Assembly: GCA_948891265.1 (NCBI GenBank)
Contig: CAQUBD010000022.1
Span: forward strand, 1 to 28,942
Direction: 5' to 3'
Source of the DNA: an uncultured Clostridia bacterium
GTDB taxonomy: Bacteria; Bacillota; Clostridia; TANB77; CAG-508
DNA length: 28,942 nucleotides
Position numbers and translations under genes: made by a program. The notes below the pieces were generated by a model. The model did no database searches. It was given only the letters and a program-made list of their open reading frames with translations, and was not told the DNA's origin. Positions 14,531-23,736 of the stretch are shown one piece after another. The stretch's first letter is position 1, and every line of letters begins with the position of its first letter.

Positions 14531-16609
14531 TTACACATTTGGAGAAATTACTTCACGCTCAAACTTAATAATCTCACCATGGTCAACTAATGCCCTCACA
14601 ATAGCAGACTCTGCATTTGATTGAACGATTTTACTCATATTATCTTTATCAACTGTAGGTCCACCTGTAGAGGTAACATATATGCCACCTGAATGTGATT
14701 CAAATGTGTTTGGCACATAGCCATAAAATATGGCACCAATATTGTATTCTTTGCCATTAATTCTAGTAATATTTCCTTGCTTTGCCATAAGAGCTCTCTG
14801 GGCTTTTACAATATCATAATCCCTTGTATATGGATTTTTCAAAGCCTTTTTGTCATTTACCATTCTAAATACAATTCCATCAATTAAGAAATCGCATTTA
14901 CTTGAATGTATTGCTGTAAACTTAATGTCTGTAAGCTGCCTCTCAATATATTCCATTGGATTAAATCTCTGCTCTTCGTCATTGCTCCTTATAAAGGAAT
15001 TTTCGCAATATCCATTTATAGTAAAATAATGGAACATTGGATAATCCTTTAAAATTCTTGCCAGTTCTTGTGCCTGCTGAAGCCCAGTAAAATACAATGT
15101 CTTCTCGGCATCATTTTTATTTGGTATTCCCCAAACTGCATTTCCTCCAATATGCACATGTTTTATTCCAGCCTCTTTTGCTTTGTCTAACATGTATCTT
15201 AATGCTTTTTCACTAAAGAATACTGAGCCTACAAGCAAGTTAGAAATTTCCAAATAAGTTATAAGCCCTCTCTGTGGAATAGGTGAGTAGATAATTGCTG
15301 TATTTTCATCATCACTCTTAAATACTACTATATCGTCCTTAGAATAGATATTGTAGTTACATGTCTCATTGATGTAATCAATTTCGCGGTCTGTCAATCC
15401 CAGTTCCTCTTTTTTCATATATCCTTTTCTAATGAGTACTTTAAGTGCCTTGTTAACCTTTATTATATCAATTTCTGCGTTACTTTTTGAATGTTTCTTT
15501 GTCATGTTAATGTATTGTGGCTTTGTATTAGCATAATCTTCAATGATATTTGCTTTGCCTAACTCGTATAACTCATCAACATCTCTGCCAAAGATAATTG
15601 ATCCTCTTTCACTTATGCATTTTCCAGATTCAATTCTCATTTCCGACACTCTTGCACCTGTTTTAGAGTGAAGACCTCTTCGATTAACAAAATCTGTTGT
15701 GTGTTGTGTTGTAAGAGGTGATTCTACTACTACATTTCCATATGTGAACTTTGCAAGTGCATGATAATGTCCAGTAATAACATTAACAACAGGTATCATC
15801 TTGTTCATTATTTTCACATAATTTACATTTGATTTTCCGGACTTGTATGATGTCTTAAACATATTGTCCATCAGTTTCTGACCTGCATATGTCTCACTTA
15901 TACTATTGCCTCCACCCTCCATATGGATAATCTGAATAGCAACACCTTTGTAAATAATATAGCCTGAGTAACTCTTGAGGTACACGAATTTCTTCCCCCT
16001 ATTTAACATCTTTTGTTCAATCAGTCTTACAACATCAACTCCCGAATTCTTTGTTGATGAAGCATCATGATTACCTGTATTGGTAATATACAAAAAGTCA
16101 AATAATGAAAGAATTGATGTTACCAAATCTGCCTGTGCATCAAGCGTTGAATATGAGATATTTTGAATATGCCCTCTGTATACATTGAATCCATCCACAA
16201 TATCACCTGAAAGAGTTAAAACTCTATATCCAGACTCCCAGAGATATGTTAGCAGTGCGATAAGCTCTTCTTCATCAATCTCATTGCTACCTAAATGAAT
16301 ATCAGACATCTTAGCAATTTTCAATGTTTCGCTCTCACTGTCTGGAAGAATAACAAATGGGTCATCTCCTTTTTCAAGTGCATAATAAACTATGTCATCA
16401 TATTCTGGATCATATTGCTCCATTATTTTATAATTCAGCTTCCGTAATTTTGTTAGCTGATACTCTGTTACTCCCCTTTGAGTCAGCTCTTTTAATGGTA
16501 TCTGTCGTTTTTTTAGCATTTTTAATAGTTGTGCATTTGAAATTCTTAATTTGCTGGTTGGAGTTACTAACCGATCCTTTAACTGCCTTTTACTTTTTTG
16601 ATTTGCCAT
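14531..16609 (-). CDS. Large calcineurin-like metallophosphoesterase with N-terminal HTH-like segment
   Basis: 692 residues. Residues about 22-65 (ISNAQLLKMLKKRQIPLKEL then TEYQLTKLRKLNYKI) look like a winged-helix or helix-turn-helix segment. A complete metallophosphoesterase domain follows: D103-I-H105 in MSDIHLGS, GDIVDG at 135-140, GNHD at 179-182, H229, and GHYH at 280-283. These residues bind two metal ions for phosphoester cleavage. The remaining ~340 residues match nothing I recognise; they contain KHVHIGGNAVWGIPNK and TSTGGPTVDKDN. Composition differs from the neighbours: hand counts give 23 and 25 G+C per 60 bases in two lines against 13 in spoIIE. It has its own promoter and terminator and sits between repeat-rich gaps. 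Phage or mobile origin and action on nucleic acid are plausible inferences only. Confidence 0.82.
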   Translation of the reverse strand: MANQKSKRQLKDRLVTPTSKLRISNAQLLKMLKKRQIPLKELTQRGVTEYQLTKLRKLNYKIMEQYDPEYDDIVYYALEKGDDPFVILPDSESETLKIAKMSDIHLGSNEIDEEELIALLTYLWESGYRVLTLSGDIVDGFNVYRGHIQNISYSTLDAQADLVTSILSLFDFLYITNTGNHDASSTKNSGVDVVRLIEQKMLNRGKKFVYLKSYSGYIIYKGVAIQIIHMEGGGNSISETYAGQKLMDNMFKTSYKSGKSNVNYVKIMNKMIPVVNVITGHYHALAKFTYGNVVVESPLTTQHTTDFVNRRGLHSKTGARVSEMRIESGKCISERGSIIFGRDVDELYELGKANIIEDYANTKPQYINMTKKHSKSNAEIDIIKVNKALKVLIRKGYMKKEELGLTDREIDYINETCNYNIYSKDDIVVFKSDDENTAIIYSPIPQRGLITYLEISNLLVGSVFFSEKALRYMLDKAKEAGIKHVHIGGNAVWGIPNKNDAEKTLYFTGLQQAQELARILKDYPMFHYFTINGYCENSFIRSNDEEQRFNPMEYIERQLTDIKFTAIHSSKCDFLIDGIVFRMVNDKKALKNPYTRDYDIVKAQRALMAKQGNITRINGKEYNIGAIFYGYVPNTFESHSGGIYVTSTGGPTVDKDNMSKIVQSNAESAIVRALVDHGEIIKFEREVISPNV

Positions 16610-16667
16610 AATAACTACCTCCTATAGAAGAAAATATACTATTTTTATATACTAATTTTACATAAGT

Positions 16668-16696
16668 ATTTTACCATTTTTATTTACAAGTGTCAA
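16668..16696 (-). promoter_or_regulatory. Promoter of the metallophosphoesterase gene
   Basis: On the minus strand consensus TTGACA (16696-16691), a 17-base spacer ending TGG, and TAAAAT (16673-16668). It lies about 58 bases before the ATG, which has AGGAGG upstream. Confidence 0.8.
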
Positions 16697-16895
16697 TACA
16701 AATATGTTTTTTCAGTTTCGGTTTTTTAATACTATACTTTATATAAAAAGTTATAATATCTTAATATCCCACATTTTATATTCTACTTTATTAATAGAAA
16801 TTTTACTATATAAATATTTATTCAATATTTCGGTTGCCTTACATATATCAACAAATTCTAATGAAATAAAATGAGCCTCAGGCTAAATCTATATA

Positions 16896-16945
16896 TATTT
16901 ATATTCATTTTGAATGTAATGACGAATGTGATTGGAGAGGGTCTT
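16896..16945 (+). repeat. Left half of the 108-bp inverted-repeat element
   Basis: Fifty bases match 10035-10084 with one mismatch and stop exactly where the left half meets the right half in the complete copy. The right half is absent; spoIIE ends 36 bases later. The remainder of 16610-16980 holds the phosphoesterase promoter, a short AGCCT-C-AGGCT palindrome near 16874, and nothing else assignable. Confidence 0.75.
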
Positions 16946-16980
16946 AAAAGATATGGAAATCACTTAAAAATTGTAAGTTT

Positions 16981-19422
16981 TTAATCTTTAATTAAAAACT
17001 TACATACAACCACACTCATATCATCTTTAGCAATACCATAATTATTATCTATAGCTTCATTTAACACTAAATCTGCAATTTTTTTAGTATTACAAGTTTC
17101 AATATCCTCCAGCAAATATTTAATCCATAATTCTTTATTTTTATATTCTACATTAGAATCTAAAATTCCATCTGTACACATAAGTATAATGTCTCCATTA
17201 GTAATATCTTTATCAAATGTTTGTAAATCATTCTTATTCACAATACCAGCTGGAAGAGAATTAGCCTTAATTATTTGTACTTTATTTCCATTTTTTATGT
17301 ATGTTGGACAAGCTCCACTTTTTATAAATTCGATATTTCCTTTATATAAATCGATAATAGCAATATCTAAAGTTGCAAAAATCTCCTCATTTTGATTTAT
17401 TAAACTAGTATTTATTAATTCAAAAGATGTTTTTCTATCAAATCCTGATAATAGTAAATTTTCAAGCATTTTTAATGCTTTATTACTACTTTGTTTCGCA
17501 TCATCCCCTGATCCCATTCCATCACTTAATGCAACTAGATACTTTCCATCTTTTAATCTTATGCTTAATATACTATCTCCCGAAATATTACTATTGGCTT
17601 TTGTAGTTTCTGTATTTCCAATAGCCATAACAAATTTATCGTCAGATAAAAAGTTTAATCTCGTTCCTATACTTGCTTCTGGATTAAAAACTATTTTTTC
17701 TTTCAAAACATCTGTTAAAGTCTTTTCTATATACTCAATATCTGTATTATTAGATTTCTCCATATATATCTCTATTAAGAATCTATCTTCTCTTTGTATT
17801 GAAATTTCATTCAATTCTATTTCCTTTTGTTTTAGTAACTGCACTATTTGTATTTTTTCATTATTATATTGTTCTTCACTTTTTATGTTCTTTTCTATAT
17901 TATCTGCTATATTAGATATTGCTTTAGATACTCCCTGCAATTGAGTTTCTATATTTTTCTTATTTTCCTCAAATTTTTTCTGCCATACAAAATTTGATTT
18001 ACTAATTTTATAAGACATATTTATTACTTTAATCATTTGTGTTATATTTTCTTCTAAATATTGACTTACTTTTTTATCATCAAATCCTATAATATAACTA
18101 TTGCATTTAGCAAAAATTTCAAGTAGTTGTTCTCTTGTTATCTGCTGTTTATCAATCAATAAATTAAATATTTCGTTTACTATCTGTCCATCTACTTTAG
18201 AAATATCTTCGTATAACATATTATTTTCATATCCATTTAAGTTATCTAATAATTCAGATACAAATATTTCTTTATTATTATTTATAGATTGTTCACTTGT
18301 TTGAACTTCTTCTATTTTATATGTTTTAGCCATCTCTTGTATAGTATCTGATACATTATTTAATCTTTCTGCTGTTTCTTTGCTTTTATTTAATGCTCTT
18401 TCTGGAGATACTGGTAAAAATTTAGAATTACCAATAAATTCTTCAATATTTATTTGTATTGATTTTGGAACAGCTAAAAGACCAATAGATGCTATTAATA
18501 TTTCCTTAAAATGTATTAATTCAACTGTATATCCATTAGAAACATATGCTAAAACTATATTTCCTAGACAAAATCCAATTATAACACCAAGTTTACCAAA
18601 TTTGTTTAAAATACCTGCAATCATGCCAGATATAGCATAAGCAGCCACCATTGCTGGATCAGAAGAAGTTATTACGCCAAGAGTAACACCTATAGTCACT
18701 CCTGCAGTTGTTCCAACTAATACTCCATTTTTCCATCCTAATATTAACACTATTAATATGCTTAAAATGTTTCTAATAGAAAATCCAAAAACATTTAGTT
18801 CTCCAAAAGCTCCTACAGCTATTGCAAGCATTAAACTTGCACCTAATATTTCTTCAATTGAAAATGCCTTTCCAACACTAAAATCTCTAATTACTATTAT
18901 TGAATTTACAAATATTTTATAAAATACCACCGCTATTATTGAAATTGATATTATTGATAATACTTCATATAATGTAAATCCTGATATTCCAATTTTCGCT
19001 AATTGTACTATTAATGAGGCTATGAATATATTTTTTGCTAGTTTAATATTTTCATTTTTTTCGCCTTCATTATATCTTGGCTTTATTATAAACATTGTTA
19101 CAATTAAAACTAATGCTGTTAGTATATATGTTAAAGCTCCGCTCATTCCAAACTTTATAGCATTTCCTATAATACTAAAAAATACTATTCCTAATAATGG
19201 AATTGAGTTTGCAATACATGCACCTAAAATACTAATACTAAATGGTGAGATTTCTCCTGTAATCCCAACTATAGATATCATAAAAGATATTATATATATT
19301 GGTATATTTTTAATTGCAAAAACATTTGTGAATAAATCTATTTTTTTATTTTCTCTACTATTCTCTTTATAACTATTGTCATCTATTGCACTATCATTTA
19401 TGTTTTGAAACATCCTTACCAC
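16981..19422 (-). CDS. spoIIE: Stage II sporulation protein E (SpoIIE), membrane PP2C phosphatase
   Basis: 813 residues, the usual length. SpoIIE localises to the asymmetric division septum and dephosphorylates SpoIIAA, which frees sigma F in the forespore. The N-terminal ~25 polar residues are followed by about ten transmembrane helices to roughly residue 345, then a coiled-coil-rich regulatory linker (about 350-580). The PP2C domain contains SDGMGSGDDAKQSS (about residue 632), CTDGILDS (about 747) and KDDMSVVV (about 799), which hold the metal-binding aspartates. The start is ATG with GAGGTGG upstream. It is a single gene with no sporulation neighbour. This is the strongest evidence that the organism is a spore-forming Firmicute or its recent descendant. 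Confidence 0.97.
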   Translation of the reverse strand: MVRMFQNINDSAIDDNSYKENSRENKKIDLFTNVFAIKNIPIYIISFMISIVGITGEISPFSISILGACIANSIPLLGIVFFSIIGNAIKFGMSGALTYILTALVLIVTMFIIKPRYNEGEKNENIKLAKNIFIASLIVQLAKIGISGFTLYEVLSIISISIIAVVFYKIFVNSIIVIRDFSVGKAFSIEEILGASLMLAIAVGAFGELNVFGFSIRNILSILIVLILGWKNGVLVGTTAGVTIGVTLGVITSSDPAMVAAYAISGMIAGILNKFGKLGVIIGFCLGNIVLAYVSNGYTVELIHFKEILIASIGLLAVPKSIQINIEEFIGNSKFLPVSPERALNKSKETAERLNNVSDTIQEMAKTYKIEEVQTSEQSINNNKEIFVSELLDNLNGYENNMLYEDISKVDGQIVNEIFNLLIDKQQITREQLLEIFAKCNSYIIGFDDKKVSQYLEENITQMIKVINMSYKISKSNFVWQKKFEENKKNIETQLQGVSKAISNIADNIEKNIKSEEQYNNEKIQIVQLLKQKEIELNEISIQREDRFLIEIYMEKSNNTDIEYIEKTLTDVLKEKIVFNPEASIGTRLNFLSDDKFVMAIGNTETTKANSNISGDSILSIRLKDGKYLVALSDGMGSGDDAKQSSNKALKMLENLLLSGFDRKTSFELINTSLINQNEEIFATLDIAIIDLYKGNIEFIKSGACPTYIKNGNKVQIIKANSLPAGIVNKNDLQTFDKDITNGDIILMCTDGILDSNVEYKNKELWIKYLLEDIETCNTKKIADLVLNEAIDNNYGIAKDDMSVVVCKFLIKD

Positions 19423-19596
19423 CTCTTAAACTTTTTATAGTTCTTATTCTACTACTTGTCCTTTGTATTTTTTGTCTTTTTTAGAAACCTACTTAAAAAA
19501 GTTTTTTACAATTTGTGATATATAATCCTTTTTTATTACATTATTTTTCTTTTTCTGCCCTATATTTTATTATAAATTAGCAAAAAATGCAATACC

Positions 19597-19631
19597 ATAA
19601 AAAAGAAACCCAGACATAATCTGAATTTCTT
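19597..19631 (-). terminator. Terminator of the surface-protein operon
   Basis: A 12-bp stem (AAGAAATTCAGA / TCTGGGTTTCTT, two G-T pairs) with a 5-base loop and a following T tract begins 4 bases after the stop at 19636. Confidence 0.85.
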
Positions 19632-19635
19632 ATTC

Positions 19636-22600
19636 TTATTCAATATCCATTACAAATTTCTTAATAAGAACTACTCCTCCACCTAATATTATTAGAGACA
19701 CAACCCCAATAATTACAGGCATAATATATGCTCTATTATCACCAGTATTTGCTATAACTTCCGCTTTTTCTGCACTATCCGCTGGAAAATATTTCACAAC
19801 ACTTCCTCTATGTTGTTCTACAGGTAAACTTGGTTTCTTAATTATAGCAACCTCCGCATCATTATTAAATATTAAATCATTTGAAGTTGTTAACAATTTA
19901 GAAACATTTAAATCAATTGAAACTGTCTCTGTAGGTTTTAGTGCTTTAGAAGTTGCCTCTGTATATAGCATAATTCTTGAATTTAAGAAATCTTCATTTT
20001 CTATCTTTCCTGTTTTTAGTTGTTTTACTTTATCTATTGTTATTTGTTCCCAACTAGAATTTTTTTCTTTTTCAAAAGCCAAATTTTTATCCAAATAATC
20101 AACTACAGCCACTGGTGTAATTGTAACAATATCTCCTGTCTTAGTTCCATATTTATAATATTCCTCAGACATATAATCTATTTCACTATTATTAATCAAT
20201 TTTATTTCATATACAACTTCTAATGTAGATCCCTCTATTAATTCATTGTCTACTTCAGCTTTAATAAATCCACTATCTGAATATCCATTATTTATACTTG
20301 GTCCCATATATGTTACGTAATTTTGTGAATTCTGTAGCTTTCCATTTTCATCAACTGTTGTGTCTACTAGGACTTGACCATTTGCTAATGTTATTTTAAA
20401 TTGTTTAACTCTTTTTATCATATCTAATTGTTGTTTTGCTCTTTCTACTATACCAAAATCTACATTTCTAACTATGAATTTTACTTCATTTTTAGGTATC
20501 ATTCCATTTGTTTCTATAGTATCATATTCTACGCTAAACTCTATTATTGGAGTTGTTGAGTCCATAGTTGTTATAGTAACATCTGAATGATTGTTTTCAC
20601 CACTATATGCATCTTGAATTTGATTATTTATTGTGCTATCTGTAATTTTTGACATTTCTTCATCTATCTTTTTTCTTGTTTCATAATTGTCGATTGCATC
20701 TGAATATCTTGGTGTTTCATCTTTATACCATGGGTTATTATTTGCATCTATTCTTTGCATTCTATTTTGTTCTTTATAAATCGTTCCTTTATAATTCTGT
20801 ACTGTATATGTTTTATTTCCCCATGTATATGTTATTACATATTGTCCTGGGATGTATTCTGGAAATTTAAAGTGTCCATTTGTATCTGTTGTAGTTTCCA
20901 TATCTGGTATTGAATTATTTAATTCATGTAATTTTACTTTAACTCCTTCAATTGTAGTTTCTCCATCTTCAAAGATTCCTGTCCCTTCTCTTATTTGTCC
21001 TGTTTTTAGTTCACTTTCTGTACTATCTACAAATACTGTTCCTTCTATCTCTCTTGCATTTGCTATTTCTAATTGTATAGATGGTGCCATATCTGTATCA
21101 TCTTCATATGTGTCTTTATTTTCTATTTTTGTATTTCCTGGTACAGAATCTTTATCTACAGCAGCCACAGTATTACCATTATTATCTTTAAATACTGTGT
21201 ATGAGTTTATTTCTGCTATATTTGATAATGTTTCTTCATTATTCATAATTTGTAATATAGCTGTTCTCTCTAATTTGAATTGTATATATATATAGTTTGT
21301 TTCTCCAGATGGTAATATAGTGTTTACATTTATAATAAATTTCTGGTGATTTTCTCTATACGCCTCTGGTGATTGATAATTAATATCTCCTATTATATTG
21401 TTTTGTTCATCTAACCCTGTTCCAACACCTGCAATTGTATATCTATTATCATAATAATCTACTATATTATTTACTCTTGTTATATATGATGATTCATTTG
21501 TTAGTGCTATTTTATATGTTAAATATACTTGTATTTCTTTGTTTCTATCATCTTCTCTTTCATATTCTAAGTCTGCTTTATAAACAGCCCTTTTATATGT
21601 TCCTGTAAATGAATTCTTGAATTTCACACCAACATTCCATGTACTTTCATCATTTTCATCATATTTATTTGACGGAAATGTTCTTTGTGCATATTTATAT
21701 ACATGCCAATATCCATTTACTCCTATATTTACATTTTGCAAATCTTGTGTTAATGATAAATCTGCTTGTGGCTTTTTATATAATCCTAAATTCAAATATT
21801 TTATTTCTTCCATTGTAGGCTTAAAATAATTTCTTATATTGCATCCTGTATCTTTTGTGTTTGCATGTAATGTGCAAGCACTGCTATCTTTAATAGATGT
21901 TTTATTATCTACTGTGTCATTATATGTTATAGAATATTTTCCATTACCTATATCTACTCTATTTTCTCCTGTTGCATCTATACTTGAGAAATTCCTATCT
22001 AAAATCTCTCTTTCTATCTTATCAGTTGACTTTGATGAATAATTATGATTTAGGTCTCCAACTATTACTGATTGATAGATTAGTCCATCATATTCAAACT
22101 CTATATAGTAATTTTCAAGTTCATCTATTGTTACATATTCAAATATATATTCTCCGCCTTCTATTTCAGAATATATTGCTTTTTCTCCTGATATAGTTTC
22201 TTGGTTTTCTCCGTTTAGTTCCTTACTTGTACTGCTTCCTGATCTTACTATATTTCCAGTCCTTTTATCTTTTAATCTTACTATTATTCCATTAAATGCT
22301 TCGTCTTTATCATCTATGTATTCTGAATCTGGTGTGCCATTTGTTTTATAATAGTCATTTCTTTTTGTTGTTTTTCCAGAATTTATATCTTGCCATATAA
22401 ATCCTGATAATTTTATATATCTTTGATAGTTTGTAATCGTTTTTACTCCCTCAAATTTGTAACTAATAATTACAGTTTCTTGATCTTCTAATACATATCC
22501 ATAGTGTGGATTTAGCGTTTCTTCTGCCTCATAAGTTGCAATTACTAAATTTTTAACTGTAATTTCTCCTTTTGAGTTTGTAATAAATTCAGTAGCTTTG

Positions 22601-23706
22601 TCTCTAGATTTTACATATGTAACTTTTCCATTTGTTACTTTTACATATCTATTCATCTGCCTATTTTTTAGTATAAATCCAACTCCTTCTAAAGGTATTG
22701 ATTTATCTCTTGAGTCTACTTTTTTTATCTTTATTTTTTTAGTAAGTTTTATATTATATTTAAAGCTAGCTTCTGCTTCACTATGTACTGGTTCTATTCT
22801 ATTTCTTGTTAATATTAAATTTTGTTGTGCTCCATGTTCTAGAAACCATATATCAGACTTGCATATCCCTTTAGTATCTAATTTAACTTTAACATCTATA
22901 TTTTTTATATAAGAATAATTTGAACTTGCTTTTATTGTTATATAAAAATTCTTATTTGATGGTATTTCAGATATATCTATAAATTCTTCTTCACCATTTT
23001 TAAATATACTGTATTTTGCATTCGAAACTTTACCATTTTCTGAATTTAATGTTATTTTATCTATTTTTCCGTTAAAATCCCATTTAAATGGTCCCATTCT
23101 TATATATTCATCATAATTATCTCCAGCATATGGAGTTAATTTTATATTTTCTTTATTTGTTTTATCTTCTATTCTTGCTACTGGGTTACTTATTCCTTCA
23201 TCTACTAAGCTTTGTGCATATGCTTCTGCATTTGCTATAAGAGCATTTCCTTGATCTCCTGGATTAACTCCAGCATTTCCTGCATAATTATATCCCCATA
23301 CTCCTAAGTATCTATATAAAGCTAATTGTGCTACATTATAAACTCCAAAATTGGAACCATATCCTGTATATCCTGAATTACCACCACCTGCTAATATATA
23401 TGCTAAAGCTCCATTTGTTTTAGATTCTGTCGTTACTCCATTTTCTGTTGCCATATTTCCTTCAATATATATATGTCTAGTTACTAAAAATGAATGTGTT
23501 CCTGAAAATGGTTTTCCATGTTGTATACAATACAAGTCTTTTCTAGTTATTAAAGAACTTGCATCTACAGCAACGCTCCCACCTACTCCAACATTTCCTG
23601 CTAATATATCATCAAGTCCTGCTGCTTTAGATGATGTTGTTAAAAACATTATTGTTGCTATTATTGTTACTAACATTAGTATTGCATATTTTTTTATCTT
23701 ATTCAT
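19636..23706 (-). CDS. Large surface adhesin: thioester domain, Cna-B/SdrD-B domains, C-terminal anchor
   Basis: 1356 residues. A signal peptide (about 1-29, ending SSKAA) precedes a thioester domain: Cys60 in LYCIQHG and Gln127 in NVAQLALYRYL fit the Cys-Gln pair that forms an internal thioester and binds host amines covalently. Residues ~322-425 are a Cna-B/SpaA-type domain (KIKKVDSRDKSIPLEGVGF, then ATYEAEETLNP). SdrD-B-like domains lie at ~432-560 and ~886-975. A module with a Y-x-I-x-x-T/I-N-x-S core followed by VDY occurs twice (~638-885 and ~1078-1290) and again in the upstream gene. The C-terminus is EVIANTGDNR, a hydrophobic helix and a short charged tail. IANTG resembles a variant LPxTG sorting signal, but no sortase gene is present. 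AAAGGAGG precedes the ATG, 30 bases after the upstream stop, so the two genes form an operon. Confidence 0.88.
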   Translation of the reverse strand: MNKIKKYAILMLVTIIATIMFLTTSSKAAGLDDILAGNVGVGGSVAVDASSLITRKDLYCIQHGKPFSGTHSFLVTRHIYIEGNMATENGVTTESKTNGALAYILAGGGNSGYTGYGSNFGVYNVAQLALYRYLGVWGYNYAGNAGVNPGDQGNALIANAEAYAQSLVDEGISNPVARIEDKTNKENIKLTPYAGDNYDEYIRMGPFKWDFNGKIDKITLNSENGKVSNAKYSIFKNGEEEFIDISEIPSNKNFYITIKASSNYSYIKNIDVKVKLDTKGICKSDIWFLEHGAQQNLILTRNRIEPVHSEAEASFKYNIKLTKKIKIKKVDSRDKSIPLEGVGFILKNRQMNRYVKVTNGKVTYVKSRDKATEFITNSKGEITVKNLVIATYEAEETLNPHYGYVLEDQETVIISYKFEGVKTITNYQRYIKLSGFIWQDINSGKTTKRNDYYKTNGTPDSEYIDDKDEAFNGIIVRLKDKRTGNIVRSGSSTSKELNGENQETISGEKAIYSEIEGGEYIFEYVTIDELENYYIEFEYDGLIYQSVIVGDLNHNYSSKSTDKIEREILDRNFSSIDATGENRVDIGNGKYSITYNDTVDNKTSIKDSSACTLHANTKDTGCNIRNYFKPTMEEIKYLNLGLYKKPQADLSLTQDLQNVNIGVNGYWHVYKYAQRTFPSNKYDENDESTWNVGVKFKNSFTGTYKRAVYKADLEYEREDDRNKEIQVYLTYKIALTNESSYITRVNNIVDYYDNRYTIAGVGTGLDEQNNIIGDINYQSPEAYRENHQKFIINVNTILPSGETNYIYIQFKLERTAILQIMNNEETLSNIAEINSYTVFKDNNGNTVAAVDKDSVPGNTKIENKDTYEDDTDMAPSIQLEIANAREIEGTVFVDSTESELKTGQIREGTGIFEDGETTIEGVKVKLHELNNSIPDMETTTDTNGHFKFPEYIPGQYVITYTWGNKTYTVQNYKGTIYKEQNRMQRIDANNNPWYKDETPRYSDAIDNYETRKKIDEEMSKITDSTINNQIQDAYSGENNHSDVTITTMDSTTPIIEFSVEYDTIETNGMIPKNEVKFIVRNVDFGIVERAKQQLDMIKRVKQFKITLANGQVLVDTTVDENGKLQNSQNYVTYMGPSINNGYSDSGFIKAEVDNELIEGSTLEVVYEIKLINNSEIDYMSEEYYKYGTKTGDIVTITPVAVVDYLDKNLAFEKEKNSSWEQITIDKVKQLKTGKIENEDFLNSRIMLYTEATSKALKPTETVSIDLNVSKLLTTSNDLIFNNDAEVAIIKKPSLPVEQHRGSVVKYFPADSAEKAEVIANTGDNRAYIMPVIIGVVSLIILGGGVVLIKKFVMDIE

Positions 23707-23736
23707 TTAATTTATTACCTCCTTTCTTACTTGTTT

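Noticed and set aside
19423..19560. Spo0A box upstream of spoIIE
   Set aside because: TTTTTGTCTTTTTT-like strings are present, but none gives a convincing match with well-placed -35 and -10 boxes, and such strings are frequent in this A+T-rich DNA.
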